Of a stretch of DNA of 64,000 nt, positions 9,266 to 17,743 are shown one piece after another. Origin of the DNA: Spirosoma sp. SC4-14 (GTDB lineage: Bacteria; Bacteroidota; Bacteroidia; Cytophagales; Spirosomataceae); NCBI RefSeq assembly GCF_037201965.1, contig NZ_CP147518.1, forward strand, positions 1,487,001 through 1,551,000. Direction: 5' to 3'. Positions within the stretch are counted from its first letter, which is position 1. Each line of letters opens with the position of its first letter. The notes beneath the pieces are model-generated. The model made no database searches, was not told the DNA's origin, and worked only from the letters and a program-made list of their open reading frames with translations. The position numbers were made by a program, and so were the translations under genes.

Positions 9266-9724
9266 ATGAACAGCACCGCAACTGATCTGGCAGCCGTACG
9301 GGATAAACTAGCCCTCACCGAACTGGTTAACCGTCTGTTTATGTACACCGACGACCGAAACTGGCCGGGTTTACGCAATGAGGTTTTCACCGAGAATGTC
9401 TACCTCGATATGGAATCGAACGGAGGGGCTCCGCCGGGTCTTGTCACGGCTCAATCCATTACCGACGGTTGGCACAAAGGCTTTCAGGGGGTTGATGCAA
9501 TCCATCATCAGGGTGGGCATTACCTGATTACGGTCAATGGCGATCAGGCCGATGTGTATGGATACGCGGTGGCGACGCATTATCGCACGGCGGCCTTACA
9601 CGGCAAAACCCGAACGTTTGTGGGGAGTTATGACATCAAAGCCGAACGAACCCCGAACGGCTGGCGAATCAATCAGTTGAAATACAACCTCAAATACGCC
9701 GACGGCAACGCATCGCTGCAATAA
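9266..9724 (+). CDS. SnoaL-like / NTF2-fold protein
   Basis: A 152-residue soluble protein without a signal peptide. The N-terminus (LALTELVNRLFMYTDDRNWPGL) and the later strands (GGHYLITVNGDQADVYGYAVATHYR, GSYDIKAERTPNGWRINQLKYN) fit the SnoaL_4-type NTF2-like cone fold used by small dehydratases, isomerases and many proteins of unknown role. It follows the serine hydrolase by 70 bp on the same strand, and the two may be co-transcribed. The substrate cannot be predicted. Confidence 0.75.
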   Translation: MNSTATDLAAVRDKLALTELVNRLFMYTDDRNWPGLRNEVFTENVYLDMESNGGAPPGLVTAQSITDGWHKGFQGVDAIHHQGGHYLITVNGDQADVYGYAVATHYRTAALHGKTRTFVGSYDIKAERTPNGWRINQLKYNLKYADGNASLQ

Positions 9725-9728
9725 GCGG

Positions 9729-9790
9729 GAAGTACCAGCCATTAGTTGGCTGATTCGAGATTTACGGAGGTCCATAATAACTGGTACTTC
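9729..9790. repeat. inverted repeat between convergent SnoaL-like genes
   Basis: GAAGTACCAG (9729-9738) is the exact reverse complement of CTGGTACTTC (9781-9790), 42 nt apart, just after the stop of the plus-strand SnoaL-like gene. It could act as a transcript end; no U-tract is present. Confidence 0.35.
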
Positions 9791-9872
9791 AATTTCAGGA
9801 ATTATAGGAAACATGCACCATTGACGAGGCTGCTTCTTCCAACCATTGTCAACCTGATGCATTACTCCTCCA

Positions 9873-10316
9873 TTAGTCTGGAATTTTGCAGCCTTCGTTT
9901 AATTTTTGTCTAAGTTGGGCTTCCAACCCCGTGCCATCAATAGCCGCCCAATGCTCTATGATTCGGTTTTCGGCCATTCGGTAGAACCGGTATCCTGTTG
10001 TGCTCACTTGAGCGCCGGTTGCTTCGATCCCACGCCATAGGCCAATGTGCGTCATTATCATTTTAACTTTCAGTATCGTCTTATTGTCTTCAGCAACTTG
10101 GTCTTCGATAACAGTTTGGTGGGAAAATGACTGGCTGGTGGCTTGAATCCATGTTAATAACCCACGACGGTCGGCGGGTAAGACTGTAGGTAAGGAATGG
10201 TCAACATAGTCAGCATGAAGATACGTATCGAGTTTACCATACTGTTGTTGGTTCCAAACCTCTTCAATGAAGTTAATAGCCAATTGTTTCACTTGATTTT
10301 GTCTCATTGTTTTCAT
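9873..10316 (-). CDS. SnoaL-like ester-cyclase-family protein
   Basis: A 147-residue cytoplasmic protein of the SnoaL polyketide-cyclase-like branch: FIEEVWNQQQYGKLDTYLHADYVDHS is the usual N-terminal helix plus DYVDH strand, and ATGAQVSTTGYRFYRMAENRIIEHWAAID is the characteristic end, where the I-x-E-H-W segment is typical. It is only distantly similar to the convergent SnoaL-like neighbour. The Crp-type regulator gene lies 67 bp upstream in the same direction and may be co-transcribed with it. No specific substrate can be assigned. Confidence 0.75.
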   Translation of the reverse strand: MKTMRQNQVKQLAINFIEEVWNQQQYGKLDTYLHADYVDHSLPTVLPADRRGLLTWIQATSQSFSHQTVIEDQVAEDNKTILKVKMIMTHIGLWRGIEATGAQVSTTGYRFYRMAENRIIEHWAAIDGTGLEAQLRQKLNEGCKIPD

Positions 10317-10383
10317 TGTTTAATGAAAGCAAATGTAGAAAGTGAGTCAACGGTGAATGTGTGATAAAAGTCAAAAAAAGAAA

Positions 10384-10938
10384 TTACTTCAGGCGACGAA
10401 TCCGGCTTAATGTTTCCCGCCGAATGCCTAAATAGGAGGCCAGTTGACCCAATGGAAGCCGCTGAATAAGGTTGGGATTTTTCTGTATCAATAAATCGTA
10501 TCGCTCCTTAGCTGAATATACCGATAACCAGGAAGTATATTCCTGCTGTTCTTCCAAAAGTACTTCCAGCAGCATTCTGCCTAAGGATTCGATCTGGTGT
10601 GACTTTTGGTAAAGATGAGCCAGATCTGTTTTGGCCATGCTCAATACCCGCGACGGCTCCAGTGCCTGAATAGTTAACTCACTCGGCTGCTCGTTACGCA
10701 GGCTTTTTAAATCCGTTAAAAACGAATGTTCAAGATTAAAGGCAACATTTCGTTCATCCCCATCTTTAAGCTGAAAGCTCCGGGTAAGTCCCGTTTGGAG
10801 AAAAAATATGTGTTTACATACCTGACCAGGCCGTAGTAGCAGTTCTCCCTTTATCAGATGATGCTCAGTGAGTATGCTAGCGAACAATGACCAGTTGCTT
10901 TCATCAAGCTGGCTTATTTCTCTGAGAGCGTCGAGCAT
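10384..10938 (-). CDS. Crp/Fnr-family transcriptional regulator
   Basis: The 184-residue protein has an N-terminal cyclic-nucleotide-binding-like beta roll (about residues 25-115; GELLLRPGQVCKHIFFLQTGLTRSF) and a short C-terminal winged helix (LPLGQLASYLGIRRETLSRIRR). The phosphate-binding cassette of true cAMP receptors is not evident, as in most Bacteroidota members of this group, which probably sense redox or other signals. It is divergent from the AraC-type gene at 11158 across 219 bp and lies directly upstream of the ester-cyclase-like gene. Targets are unknown. Confidence 0.85.
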   Translation of the reverse strand: MLDALREISQLDESNWSLFASILTEHHLIKGELLLRPGQVCKHIFFLQTGLTRSFQLKDGDERNVAFNLEHSFLTDLKSLRNEQPSELTIQALEPSRVLSMAKTDLAHLYQKSHQIESLGRMLLEVLLEEQQEYTSWLSVYSAKERYDLLIQKNPNLIQRLPLGQLASYLGIRRETLSRIRRLK

Positions 10939-11157
10939 GATAAACTTGTTGTAAAAAGGGTGTAGTTAGGGGTAGTTCTACTGAAATTAGTACAAGTGGT
11001 TTTGCTGACAAGATAGTTAACCGTTAATAGCCGCTCTGAAAAATACTGAAAATAGACCAGAATCAGGGCTAATTCGATATGAATACAAGAAAACGATCAC
11101 TGGCGATTAGCTGCGACGTTATCATTATTCTTGTCATTATGTCATGAATTGTTGTAA

Positions 11158-12357
11158 TTGACAGGTACGATCCAAACACCAGTGAATATAAGCCTTCATC
11201 TCTTCGACCTTATTGTTATCCTGGGCATTGCGCAGGGATTGCTGTATGGTATCCTGTTGCTGATGAAGTATGGGCGTTATCCCAGCAAACAGTTGCTGGC
11301 TTTTTTGCTGTTTGTTTTCTGTATTCTTAGCGCCAAAATCCTATTGCATACGCTGGGGTTATGGCAAAATCCGCATCTGCGTTATTTTCCGCTGGCTTTC
11401 GATCTCACCATACAGCCGCTGCTTTACCTCTATGTGATCTCACTGACTCAACGGAACTTCGCGTTTAAGCGGGTACAGCTACTTCATTTTGTACCTACGC
11501 TGCTTTTCATGCTTCATGCCGTGCTGGTTTACAGTCGGACTCAGACGACGGATAATCTGGCACTAAAGGATCAACTCGCTGAAACGCTTTATTTCAATAC
11601 GATTAAAACCGTTGAGGATGTATTATCGGTGCTGGCGGGCATTGCGTACGGAGTTCTAAGCTATCGTCGGCTGGTTCGTTACCGGCAATGGCTGTTTAAT
11701 TCGATTTCCAATCCGGCTTACCCAACCTATAGGTGGCTGCGTACGATGCTGGTTATAATGGGTGGGGCCTTGCTGCTGCTTGGGGTGAATCTTTTTCTGG
11801 ATACAGTTGGCTTCAACAGTCGCTATTTTTTTCACTGGCAGGTATTTTACGTGTATCTGGCCGCCAATGTGTATTACCTAGGCATTACCGGGTATCAGCA
11901 GCCACCGTTCGAGGTTGCGTTTGATGAATCGGTAGCCGATCCGTCGCCGAAACGTATGCTCGATACGCTGAAAGACGAGCAGATTCTGGACCTGAAAAAT
12001 CGTATTGAAACCGCTATAGAGCAGGACCATGTTTTTTTAGACCCCGATCTTAACCTGAATAGTCTGGCTGGTCACCTGAATGCTTCACCGGGCGTTGTAT
12101 CGGCGGTGATCAACAGCGAATTTGAGAAAAGCTTCCGTAGGCTGATTAACGAACGGCGCGTTGACGAGGTAAAACGTCGGCTGACCGATCCTGCCTATAA
12201 ACATTTGTCGATACTGGGCATTGCGCTGGAAACGGGTTTTAATTCGGAAGCCAGCTTTTACCGGATTTTCAAATCCGTAACTGGGCTGTCGCCCCGGCAA
12301 TACACGGCCCAAAATACTCCTAAAACCGCTAATGAGAACTCTCAAAAGCTAAAATGA
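11158..12357 (+). CDS. membrane-anchored AraC-family transcriptional regulator
   Basis: About 399 residues. Residues 13-250 hold roughly seven hydrophobic helices (LFDLIVILGIAQGLLYGILLL onward), and about 290-385 form an AraC-type double helix-turn-helix (LNLNSLAGHLNASPGVVSAVIN, then LSILGIALETGFNSEASFYRIFKSVTGLSPRQY). This layout is common in Bacteroidota, where the membrane part is thought to sense an envelope signal. An in-frame TAA lies immediately before 11158 and no ATG precedes the first helix, so the start must be TTG 11158 or GTG 11182 (VNISLHLFDL). Promoters of this gene and of the divergent Crp-type gene should both lie in 10939-11157. Confidence 0.85.
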   Translation: MTGTIQTPVNISLHLFDLIVILGIAQGLLYGILLLMKYGRYPSKQLLAFLLFVFCILSAKILLHTLGLWQNPHLRYFPLAFDLTIQPLLYLYVISLTQRNFAFKRVQLLHFVPTLLFMLHAVLVYSRTQTTDNLALKDQLAETLYFNTIKTVEDVLSVLAGIAYGVLSYRRLVRYRQWLFNSISNPAYPTYRWLRTMLVIMGGALLLLGVNLFLDTVGFNSRYFFHWQVFYVYLAANVYYLGITGYQQPPFEVAFDESVADPSPKRMLDTLKDEQILDLKNRIETAIEQDHVFLDPDLNLNSLAGHLNASPGVVSAVINSEFEKSFRRLINERRVDEVKRRLTDPAYKHLSILGIALETGFNSEASFYRIFKSVTGLSPRQYTAQNTPKTANENSQKLK

Positions 12358-12427
12358 GAGGTTTGCCGGCTGGCTACATGCGTGTTTTGCTACGACAATT
12401 TTTCGTTCAACGCAAATCATCATCGTC

Positions 12428-13234
12428 ATGCATCAGGTGCGCTTCGCTCTATTTCTGGTCATTATTTCGCTATCCACCGTATCAGCCCAATTGCAGGAGC
12501 CGGTTCAAAAGAAAGGTTCTTATCTGTTAAAAACTCAATGGGATCAGTTTGGTCCCTATGCCTGTTACACGCCCGACAACCATGTGCTGGGTTGCTGGAG
12601 TACGGCGCTAGCCCAGATTTTTTATTATCATCGGCTTCGGCCCACAGGCGTAGTTTCGTATCAATGTTCAAAAGGGTATCGAATTGAAGATACGCTGGCG
12701 AATCATGCTGTAACCTGGGATCAGTTTGCAACGCGTATTGAGCCGACTACTTCCGAACTTGCCCGGAACAATGTGGCCCGGTTTTCGTACATGACCGCCG
12801 AAGTGATTCGCAAAGATTTCGGGACGAGCCAGTATCTGGAAATGGTAAACCCTGTGGGGCAAATCAATGCGTATTTCCCTTGTCAGGCCGAGTTTTATGT
12901 ATCGTTCACCGAGCCTATTCCGATACCGAAAGCCCAGCTAGACGCCATCGCCCGAAAAGAAAACATCCAGCATGTGCTGCAACGCGACGAGGTAATGGAT
13001 CTGATTCGGCGCGAAATTGATGCGAAACGACCCGTGTATTTTCATTTTGGGAATTTTACTGACTACGGCCATTCAACAGTTATTGATGGCTATCGGGCTG
13101 AGGCCGACACGTTTTGGGCGCATATCAACTACGGTTCTGGTGGAAAGCGTAGCGGCTGGTACGATCTGTTTAAACCCATTGATGTCGCCGACGACATAAA
13201 ACTCCACGCTTTTATCACCGTCAACCCGAATTAA
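12428..13234 (+). CDS. secreted C10-family (streptopain-like) cysteine peptidase
   Basis: The 268-residue protein begins with a signal peptide (RFALFLVIISLSTVSAQ). The mature part shows the streptopain signature: KTQWDQFGPYACY leads to a catalytic-Cys segment with C56 in GCWSTALAQIFYYH, and the catalytic His is H215 in DYGHSTVIDGY, followed by HINYGSGGKRSGWYDL, which corresponds to the H.NWGWGG..DGYY end of the family. It is short for the family and lacks an obvious long pro-domain, so it may not need processing or may be a divergent member. Role inferred: proteolysis in the periplasm or outside the cell. The DUF1343 gene follows 107 bp downstream. Confidence 0.75.
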   Translation: MHQVRFALFLVIISLSTVSAQLQEPVQKKGSYLLKTQWDQFGPYACYTPDNHVLGCWSTALAQIFYYHRLRPTGVVSYQCSKGYRIEDTLANHAVTWDQFATRIEPTTSELARNNVARFSYMTAEVIRKDFGTSQYLEMVNPVGQINAYFPCQAEFYVSFTEPIPIPKAQLDAIARKENIQHVLQRDEVMDLIRREIDAKRPVYFHFGNFTDYGHSTVIDGYRAEADTFWAHINYGSGGKRSGWYDLFKPIDVADDIKLHAFITVNPN

Positions 13235-13244
13235 GTAGTTACTG

Positions 13245-13272
13245 GTCATTAGCCGTTTGCTCGTCTAATGAC
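13245..13272. repeat. short hairpin after the C10 peptidase gene
   Basis: GTCATTAG (13245-13252) pairs exactly with CTAATGAC (13265-13272), with a 12-nt loop, 11 nt after the stop codon. It may be a weak transcript end; no U-tract follows. Confidence 0.3.
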
Positions 13273-13341
13273 TAATGGCAAACTTGGAGGGCAACTCATT
13301 TATCCGCAACTTGCTTTTTTATTGCCGATTCGCTGATTTTC

Positions 13342-14586
13342 ATGAAAACAATCGCCCTCTTTTTAGCCCCGCTGCTGCTGAGTTTCCTGTTCACAACCAA
13401 TCTCGCCGAAGTTACCAGCCAGTCACGAACTACAGTTTCGCCCCAAGCGGCCAAACCGCTCATGACGGGCGCTGATCAGGTATCGGCTTATTTACCGTAT
13501 CTGAAAGGAAAACGGATTGGTATGGTGGTGAATCAGACTTCGATCATTGGCAATAAACCGAGCGTTGATAGTTTGCTGAGTTTGGGCGTAAATATTGTTC
13601 GAATCTTCGGACCCGAACACGGCTTTCGCGGCAATGCCAGTAACGGAGCCAAAGTAGACGATGCTGTCGATTCGAAAACTGGTATTCCAATTATTTCGCT
13701 GTACGGCAAGAACAAAAAGCCCTCGCAGGAACAACTAGCTGATATTGACCTGATGGTGTTCGATATTCAGGATGTGGGTTGTCGGTTTTATACCTACATC
13801 AACACGCTCAACCATGTAATGGAAGCCTGTGCCGAGCACAAAAAAGAGCTGATGATTCTGGACCGGCCCAATCCAAACGGGTTCATCATCGACGGGCCTA
13901 TTCTGGAGAAACACCTCTATTCGGGTATTGGTATGCATCCCATTCCCATCACGCACGGCTGCACTATCGGCGAATTTGCGCAGATGATCAACGGTGAAGG
14001 CTGGGGTGGGCTGCCGGGTAAAAATCTATGTAAGCTCAAGATCATCAAGGTGGCTAATTACACCCACGATACGCCCTATACATTGCCCGTTATGCCATCG
14101 CCCAACCTCAATACCCAGCAGTCGATTATGCTTTATCCCAGCACCTGCTGGTTCGAAGGAACGATCATCAGTCAGGGACGGGGTACCTATATGCCATTCA
14201 CCGTTTTGGGAGCACCGGCTCTGAAAGGTATTTATTCGTTTTCGTTTAAGCCAGTCAGTATCAAAGGGATGAGCGAGACACCACTGCATCAGGATACCGA
14301 ATGTTATGGACTTGACCTACGGAACTACGACACCAATATTTTTCGAAAAACGCGCCAGCTTAACCTTCAGTGGCTGATCGAGTTATACAAAGCGTACCCC
14401 AACAAAGCTCAGTTCTTCGATACAAACTATAGTAATCAGATTGGCAATTTCAACTTCCGCAGCGGCAACGAGGCCCTTAAAAAACAAATTATGGCGGGCG
14501 TTTCGGAAAAAGAAATCCGCAAAAGCTGGGAGCCGGGTCTGTCGGCCTATAAACAGATGCGGAAGAAGTATCTGCTCTATCCGTGA
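13342..14586 (+). CDS. namZ: exo-beta-N-acetylmuramidase NamZ-family (DUF1343) protein
   Basis: The 414-residue secreted protein (hydrophobic residues 3-18) has the complete DUF1343 pattern: GADQVSAYLPYLKGKRIGMVVNQTS, the PEHG motif with its glutamate at residue 92 (FGPEHGFRG), FDIQDVGCRFYTYINTL (140-156), DRPNPNG (174-180) and the C-terminal LYKAYPNKAQFF region. The family (NamZ, glycoside hydrolase family 171) removes terminal MurNAc from the non-reducing end of peptidoglycan fragments and so takes part in cell-wall recycling. The assignment to the family is firm; the exact substrate is inferred from characterised members. It is followed by a strong terminator-like hairpin. Confidence 0.87.
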   Translation: MKTIALFLAPLLLSFLFTTNLAEVTSQSRTTVSPQAAKPLMTGADQVSAYLPYLKGKRIGMVVNQTSIIGNKPSVDSLLSLGVNIVRIFGPEHGFRGNASNGAKVDDAVDSKTGIPIISLYGKNKKPSQEQLADIDLMVFDIQDVGCRFYTYINTLNHVMEACAEHKKELMILDRPNPNGFIIDGPILEKHLYSGIGMHPIPITHGCTIGEFAQMINGEGWGGLPGKNLCKLKIIKVANYTHDTPYTLPVMPSPNLNTQQSIMLYPSTCWFEGTIISQGRGTYMPFTVLGAPALKGIYSFSFKPVSIKGMSETPLHQDTECYGLDLRNYDTNIFRKTRQLNLQWLIELYKAYPNKAQFFDTNYSNQIGNFNFRSGNEALKKQIMAGVSEKEIRKSWEPGLSAYKQMRKKYLLYP

Positions 14587-14661
14587 TTTTTTCGATAGGA
14601 TTGACAGGATCAAATACGCTTGAATCAAACCAAACGGACCCTGTCAATCCTGTCGAAAAAA
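14587..14661. terminator. bidirectional intrinsic terminator
   Basis: A 22-bp stem with one mismatch (14587-14608 with 14640-14661), whose arms begin with six T and end with a run of A, lies between the stop of the NamZ-family gene and the stop of the convergent aldo/keto reductase. The T-run on each strand after the stem makes it a plausible rho-independent terminator in both directions. Confidence 0.7.
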
Positions 14662-14663
14662 AA

Positions 14664-15665
14664 TTAATGATTCACTAGTTTCATTGCTCCTTCGCTGTAG
14701 CGGGCACCGGTATTCGGATAGCGGGCAACCAGTTTATCGATGGCGTTTAAATCGCTGGCTGATAATGTCAGATCGATAGCAGCCGCATTTTCTTCCAGAT
14801 ATTTCCGCTTTTTGGTGCCGGGAATGGGAATCATGTCGTCGCCCTGGGCCAACACCCAGGCCAGTGCAAGTTGGGCCGGGGTTGCGCCTTTCTCCTGAGC
14901 TAAAGTTGCAAATGCCTGCGCCAGCGATTGATTGTTTTTCCAATTTTCACCGCTATAGCGAGGGAGGGTTCTGCGGAAATCATCATCCGAGAACTGGCTG
15001 GCATTGAGCGTGTTAGTGACAAGTCCACGGGCCAATGGCGAATACGGGACCAGCGTAATCCCCAACTCTCGCACTGTATCCAGAATTTCACCTTCCACAT
15101 CCCGGGTCAGCACCGAATATTCACTCTGAAGTGCTGCAATGGGGTGAACGGCATGGGCTTTCCGAATCGAAGCCGCTGAGGCTTCACTCAAACCCAGGTA
15201 GCGAACTTTCCCGGCTTTGACCAGATCGGCCATGGCTCCTACCATGTCTTCGACAGGTACGTTAGGATCAATTCGATGGGCGTAGTAAAGGTCGATTGTG
15301 TCGATTTTTAGCCGTTGCAGACTTTTGTCTACGGCTGTTTTCAGCCACGCGGGCGATCCGTCGAAGTAGGTACCGGGGGCATTGCTGGGGCCAGCAACTC
15401 CATCGCGGAATCGGAAGCCAAACTTGGTAGCAATAAACACCTTGTCTCGGTTCGGAACCAGCACACGCGAAATCAGTTCTTCGTTCTGACCATTGGCATA
15501 CATGTCGGCCGTGTCCCAGAAAGTAATGCCAAGGTCAAGTGCTTTGTGTAGTGTAGCGATACTTTCAGTGTCGTCGGTAGGGCCATAGGCAAAGCTCATG
15601 CCCATGCAGCCAAGACCAATGGCTGATAGTTGTTCGTCTGTGTTTCCTAAGCGTCTGTATTTCAT
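14664..15665 (-). CDS. aldo/keto reductase
   Basis: The 333-residue protein starts [24 protein letters not shown], the normal beginning of the family; the in-frame ATG ten codons earlier (15695) is less likely. The catalytic tetrad of the (alpha/beta)8 barrel is visible as D51 and Y56 ([11 protein letters not shown]), K81 (KVFIATKFG) and H130 (LYYAHRIDP). The C-terminal [19 protein letters not shown] is the NADPH-binding segment. Expected reaction: NADPH-dependent reduction of aldehydes or ketones; the substrate is not predictable. The AraC-type regulator gene lies directly upstream on the same strand, so local regulation is plausible. Confidence 0.92.
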   Translation of the reverse strand: MKYRRLGNTDEQLSAIGLGCMGMSFAYGPTDDTESIATLHKALDLGITFWDTADMYANGQNEELISRVLVPNRDKVFIATKFGFRFRDGVAGPSNAPGTYFDGSPAWLKTAVDKSLQRLKIDTIDLYYAHRIDPNVPVEDMVGAMADLVKAGKVRYLGLSEASAASIRKAHAVHPIAALQSEYSVLTRDVEGEILDTVRELGITLVPYSPLARGLVTNTLNASQFSDDDFRRTLPRYSGENWKNNQSLAQAFATLAQEKGATPAQLALAWVLAQGDDMIPIPGTKKRKYLEENAAAIDLTLSASDLNAIDKLVARYPNTGARYSEGAMKLVNH

Positions 15666-15822
15666 GACTTGTTGTGTTGAGTGACTAGTAGTCATTGATC
15701 AACTGGTTACCGGACGAATGGGGTAATAAATACCTGCCGTATGATCAATGCCAATTGATGCACAAAAGTAGAGCGCCTGTTCTGAAATAGGTTTATAGGA
15801 TTCACACAGATGATTATAAAAA

Positions 15823-16731
15823 TCAAACAGCTACACTACGCGCTTCGCCAGGTGTAAGGCCCGTATGTCGCTTAAAGAAAATATTGAAATAGGTCGGGTA
15901 GTCGAAACCAAGACTATAGGCAATTTCGGCGATGTTCCAATCGGTATGTTTGAGCAAAGCCTGGGCTTCCTTAACAATCCGGGCCGATATATGATCGGTG
16001 GTTGTTTTGCCGGTCGTCTCTTTTACTGATCGGTTCAGGTGATTGACATGGACCGACAGGCTGTTGGCGTAATCGTTTGCCGTTTTTAAGACAAGGGCAT
16101 TTTCGGGAGTGTCGATTGGGAATTGCCGTTCCAGCAACTGAATAAACAGCGCAGTTATACGGGCCGATGCGCTAATCTGCCGTTCAAAACTTTCGGCGGG
16201 TTGCATCTTCATAGCTTCGTGGATGATCAAATGCAGGTAATTCCGCAACAGGTCATATTTATGCGGGTAGGACGATGCTATCTCAATCATCATCTTCTGA
16301 AAAATGCCTGATAAGTCCTGTAATTGCTGTGTGTTGATGAAAAAGACGGGATCTCCTCCAATTTTGAATAACGGCGATTCCGAAAGTGTCTCTTTTCGCT
16401 CGTAGGGTTGTATAAACGATTCAGTAAACAAGCAGAACCAGCCTTGCTGATCATCAGAAGCGGCTTCCCAGGAATAAGGAATCACCGGATTTGAAAACAA
16501 CAGCGCGGGGCGGTCAATCAGAATCCACTTATTGGCATAATACAACTTGCCAGTGCCAATAATGAGCGAAACTTTATAAAAGTCCCGGCGTATGTAGGGC
16601 GTTTTCTGGAAACATGACGCTCGCGTAAAGACATTGAAGTGGCCTGGACCTGCATTATTTAACGAAAGAGCAGAGGCATTTGCCTGCGGTACACGATGAT
16701 AAAACTCCTGAATACTCTCCATATTATTCAT
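15823..16731 (-). CDS. AraC-family transcriptional regulator (soluble)
   Basis: A 302-residue cytoplasmic protein with an N-terminal cupin-like effector domain (about residues 20-150, FYKVSLIIGTGKLYYANKWI) and a C-terminal AraC double helix-turn-helix (about 200-297: SLSVHVNHLNRSVKETTGKT, then WNIAEIAYSLGFDYPTYFNIFFKRHTGLTP). Regulators of this layout often sit beside a reductase gene they control, as with the aldo/keto reductase 157 bp downstream; that link is inferred. ATG 16731 is used, with the third following codon (16722) as an alternative. Confidence 0.88.
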   Translation of the reverse strand: MNNMESIQEFYHRVPQANASALSLNNAGPGHFNVFTRASCFQKTPYIRRDFYKVSLIIGTGKLYYANKWILIDRPALLFSNPVIPYSWEAASDDQQGWFCLFTESFIQPYERKETLSESPLFKIGGDPVFFINTQQLQDLSGIFQKMMIEIASSYPHKYDLLRNYLHLIIHEAMKMQPAESFERQISASARITALFIQLLERQFPIDTPENALVLKTANDYANSLSVHVNHLNRSVKETTGKTTTDHISARIVKEAQALLKHTDWNIAEIAYSLGFDYPTYFNIFFKRHTGLTPGEARSVAV

Positions 16732-16923
16732 CGGGCGAATTTATAAAATTCAAATAAACTAATGAAGTGCCTTTTTTTGGGCGGAAAGTCGTCGAACGCT
16801 CATGCTATACTCGTGGACAAGCAACAGTTTCTGACAGAATTGAGGATGTATTCCTGAAACAAACCGTGCCTGTGTGCCTAATCAGAAATGAAGTGAACGC
16901 TTATCGCCTGTCTCAATAATTCC

Positions 16924-16960
16924 CGTTCACAATCGGACGGAACGTGTCCACTTTCGGACA
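16924..16960. promoter_or_regulatory. tandem activator-site candidates upstream of block B
   Basis: TGTCC-ACTTTC-GGACA (16945-16960) is a perfect 5+5 dyad. A weaker copy, CGTTC-ACAATC-GGACG (16924-16939), lies 21 bp upstream, two helical turns away. The midpoint of the strong site is 61.5 bp before the first base of the -24 element. The same dyad with the same spacing precedes blocks C and D, which suggests the binding site of an NtrC-type enhancer-binding protein. Confidence 0.6.
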
Positions 16961-17013
16961 GTACTATCGTAATGATTTGCGGTAATCTATTAAAAATCAG
17001 TGATTTGTCTTCA

Positions 17014-17029
17014 TGGCACGGCTGTTGAA
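17014..17029 (+). promoter_or_regulatory. sigma-54-like -24/-12 promoter of block B
   Basis: TGGCACGGCTGTTGAA matches the sigma-54 consensus TGGCACG-N4-TTGCW except for the last GC (here GA). The spacing between the GG and the -12 doublet is correct. Transcription would start near 17041, leaving a leader of about 20 nt before ATG 17060. Confidence 0.6.
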
Positions 17030-17059
17030 TAACCTGCTTTAATTATCCTGTAGGATTTC

Positions 17060-17683
17060 ATGAAACCTAGTCTACTTTTCTTAATGCTTGGTATCAGTCT
17101 GGTGTCGTTCGGTCAGTCGTCGCTCAATACCGTTATCAACGAAGATGGTAAAACGCTGTCTATTCTGATTGAGGGTAAGCGCAACGGCAAGCCAATCAAT
17201 TATGACCGGAAATTCGATGTAACGAAGCTAAGTAGTTCCGAAAAAGAAGCTTTGAAGAATCGCGTACTGGATTCGCTGGGATTAGGTCAACCAACTGCCA
17301 ATTCCGAAGCAGTCGTAGAACGGGATCGGTCTACAGCAAACGGAGTCGGAACGTCGGTCAGTAGCCGAACATCAGGGCGTGTGGTCGTGAGTACACCGAA
17401 GCCCCCCACACCACCAGGCCCACCCGCCGATGCTGGCCAAACGGTTGTTACGTTCCAGTGCGAAAGCTGTGCCGGAAAAGTAAAACTGGAAATCAGTAGT
17501 GCATTGGAAGATTTTGCCATTGAACGCGATGCCAAAGCCGGTACCGATAAGCGAATGTTTCCGTATCAGGTACCACTAACACCGGGTGAATATCATCTGA
17601 AATATTACCAGAATGGCGTATTGCAGATGCAGTCGATCTTTAGTGTTAAAGCCGATGAATCGAATGAGGTTATGATAAAATAG
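17060..17683 (+). CDS. secreted protein with a shared N-terminal repeat domain (first gene of block B)
   Basis: I do not recognise a named family. The 207-residue product has a signal peptide (1-19, ending SFGQ). Residues 25-76 (INEDGKTLSILIEGKRNGK ... FDVTKLSSSEKEALKNRVLDSLG) are clearly related to two segments of the protein at 42487. A Ser/Thr- and Pro-rich linker (77-127) follows, then a beta-rich C-terminal domain (128-207) with C134-ES-C137. The C-terminal part looks like a short all-beta domain (PYQVPLTPGEYHLKYYQNG). Being the first gene after the sigma-54-like promoter and 60 bp ahead of permease B1, it is probably a periplasmic accessory of the permeases; that role is an inference. 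Confidence 0.8.
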   Translation: MKPSLLFLMLGISLVSFGQSSLNTVINEDGKTLSILIEGKRNGKPINYDRKFDVTKLSSSEKEALKNRVLDSLGLGQPTANSEAVVERDRSTANGVGTSVSSRTSGRVVVSTPKPPTPPGPPADAGQTVVTFQCESCAGKVKLEISSALEDFAIERDAKAGTDKRMFPYQVPLTPGEYHLKYYQNGVLQMQSIFSVKADESNEVMIK

Positions 17684-17734
17684 CAGGGTGCTTCGCACGG
17701 GGATTCCCCGCTCTCCCCGCGCGAAGCACCCTGC
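17683..17734. repeat. 14-bp perfect hairpin before permease B1 (junction family II)
   Basis: GCAGGGTGCTTCGC (17683-17696) is the exact reverse complement of GCGAAGCACCCTGC (17721-17734), and the right arm ends 9 nt before the ATG at 17744. The loop and right arm share CCCGCTCTCCCCGC and CGAAGCACC with the junction at 22614-22710. Confidence 0.6.
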
Positions 17735-17743
17735 CCCAACCCT

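Larger units (their letters stand above)
16732..17059. other. 328-bp gene-free gap: control region of block B
   Basis: This divergent gap between the AraC-type regulator and the secreted protein at 17060 holds two TGTCC-N6-GGACA-like dyads (16924-16939, 16945-16960) and a sigma-54-like element (17014-17029). Nothing gene-like was seen in 16732-16923. Confidence 0.6.

Noticed and set aside
13274..13288. TGGCAAACTTGGAGG before the NamZ-family gene as a sigma-54 promoter
   Set aside because: The -12 doublet is GG rather than GC, no activator dyad is present upstream, and the gene is unrelated to the permease blocks.
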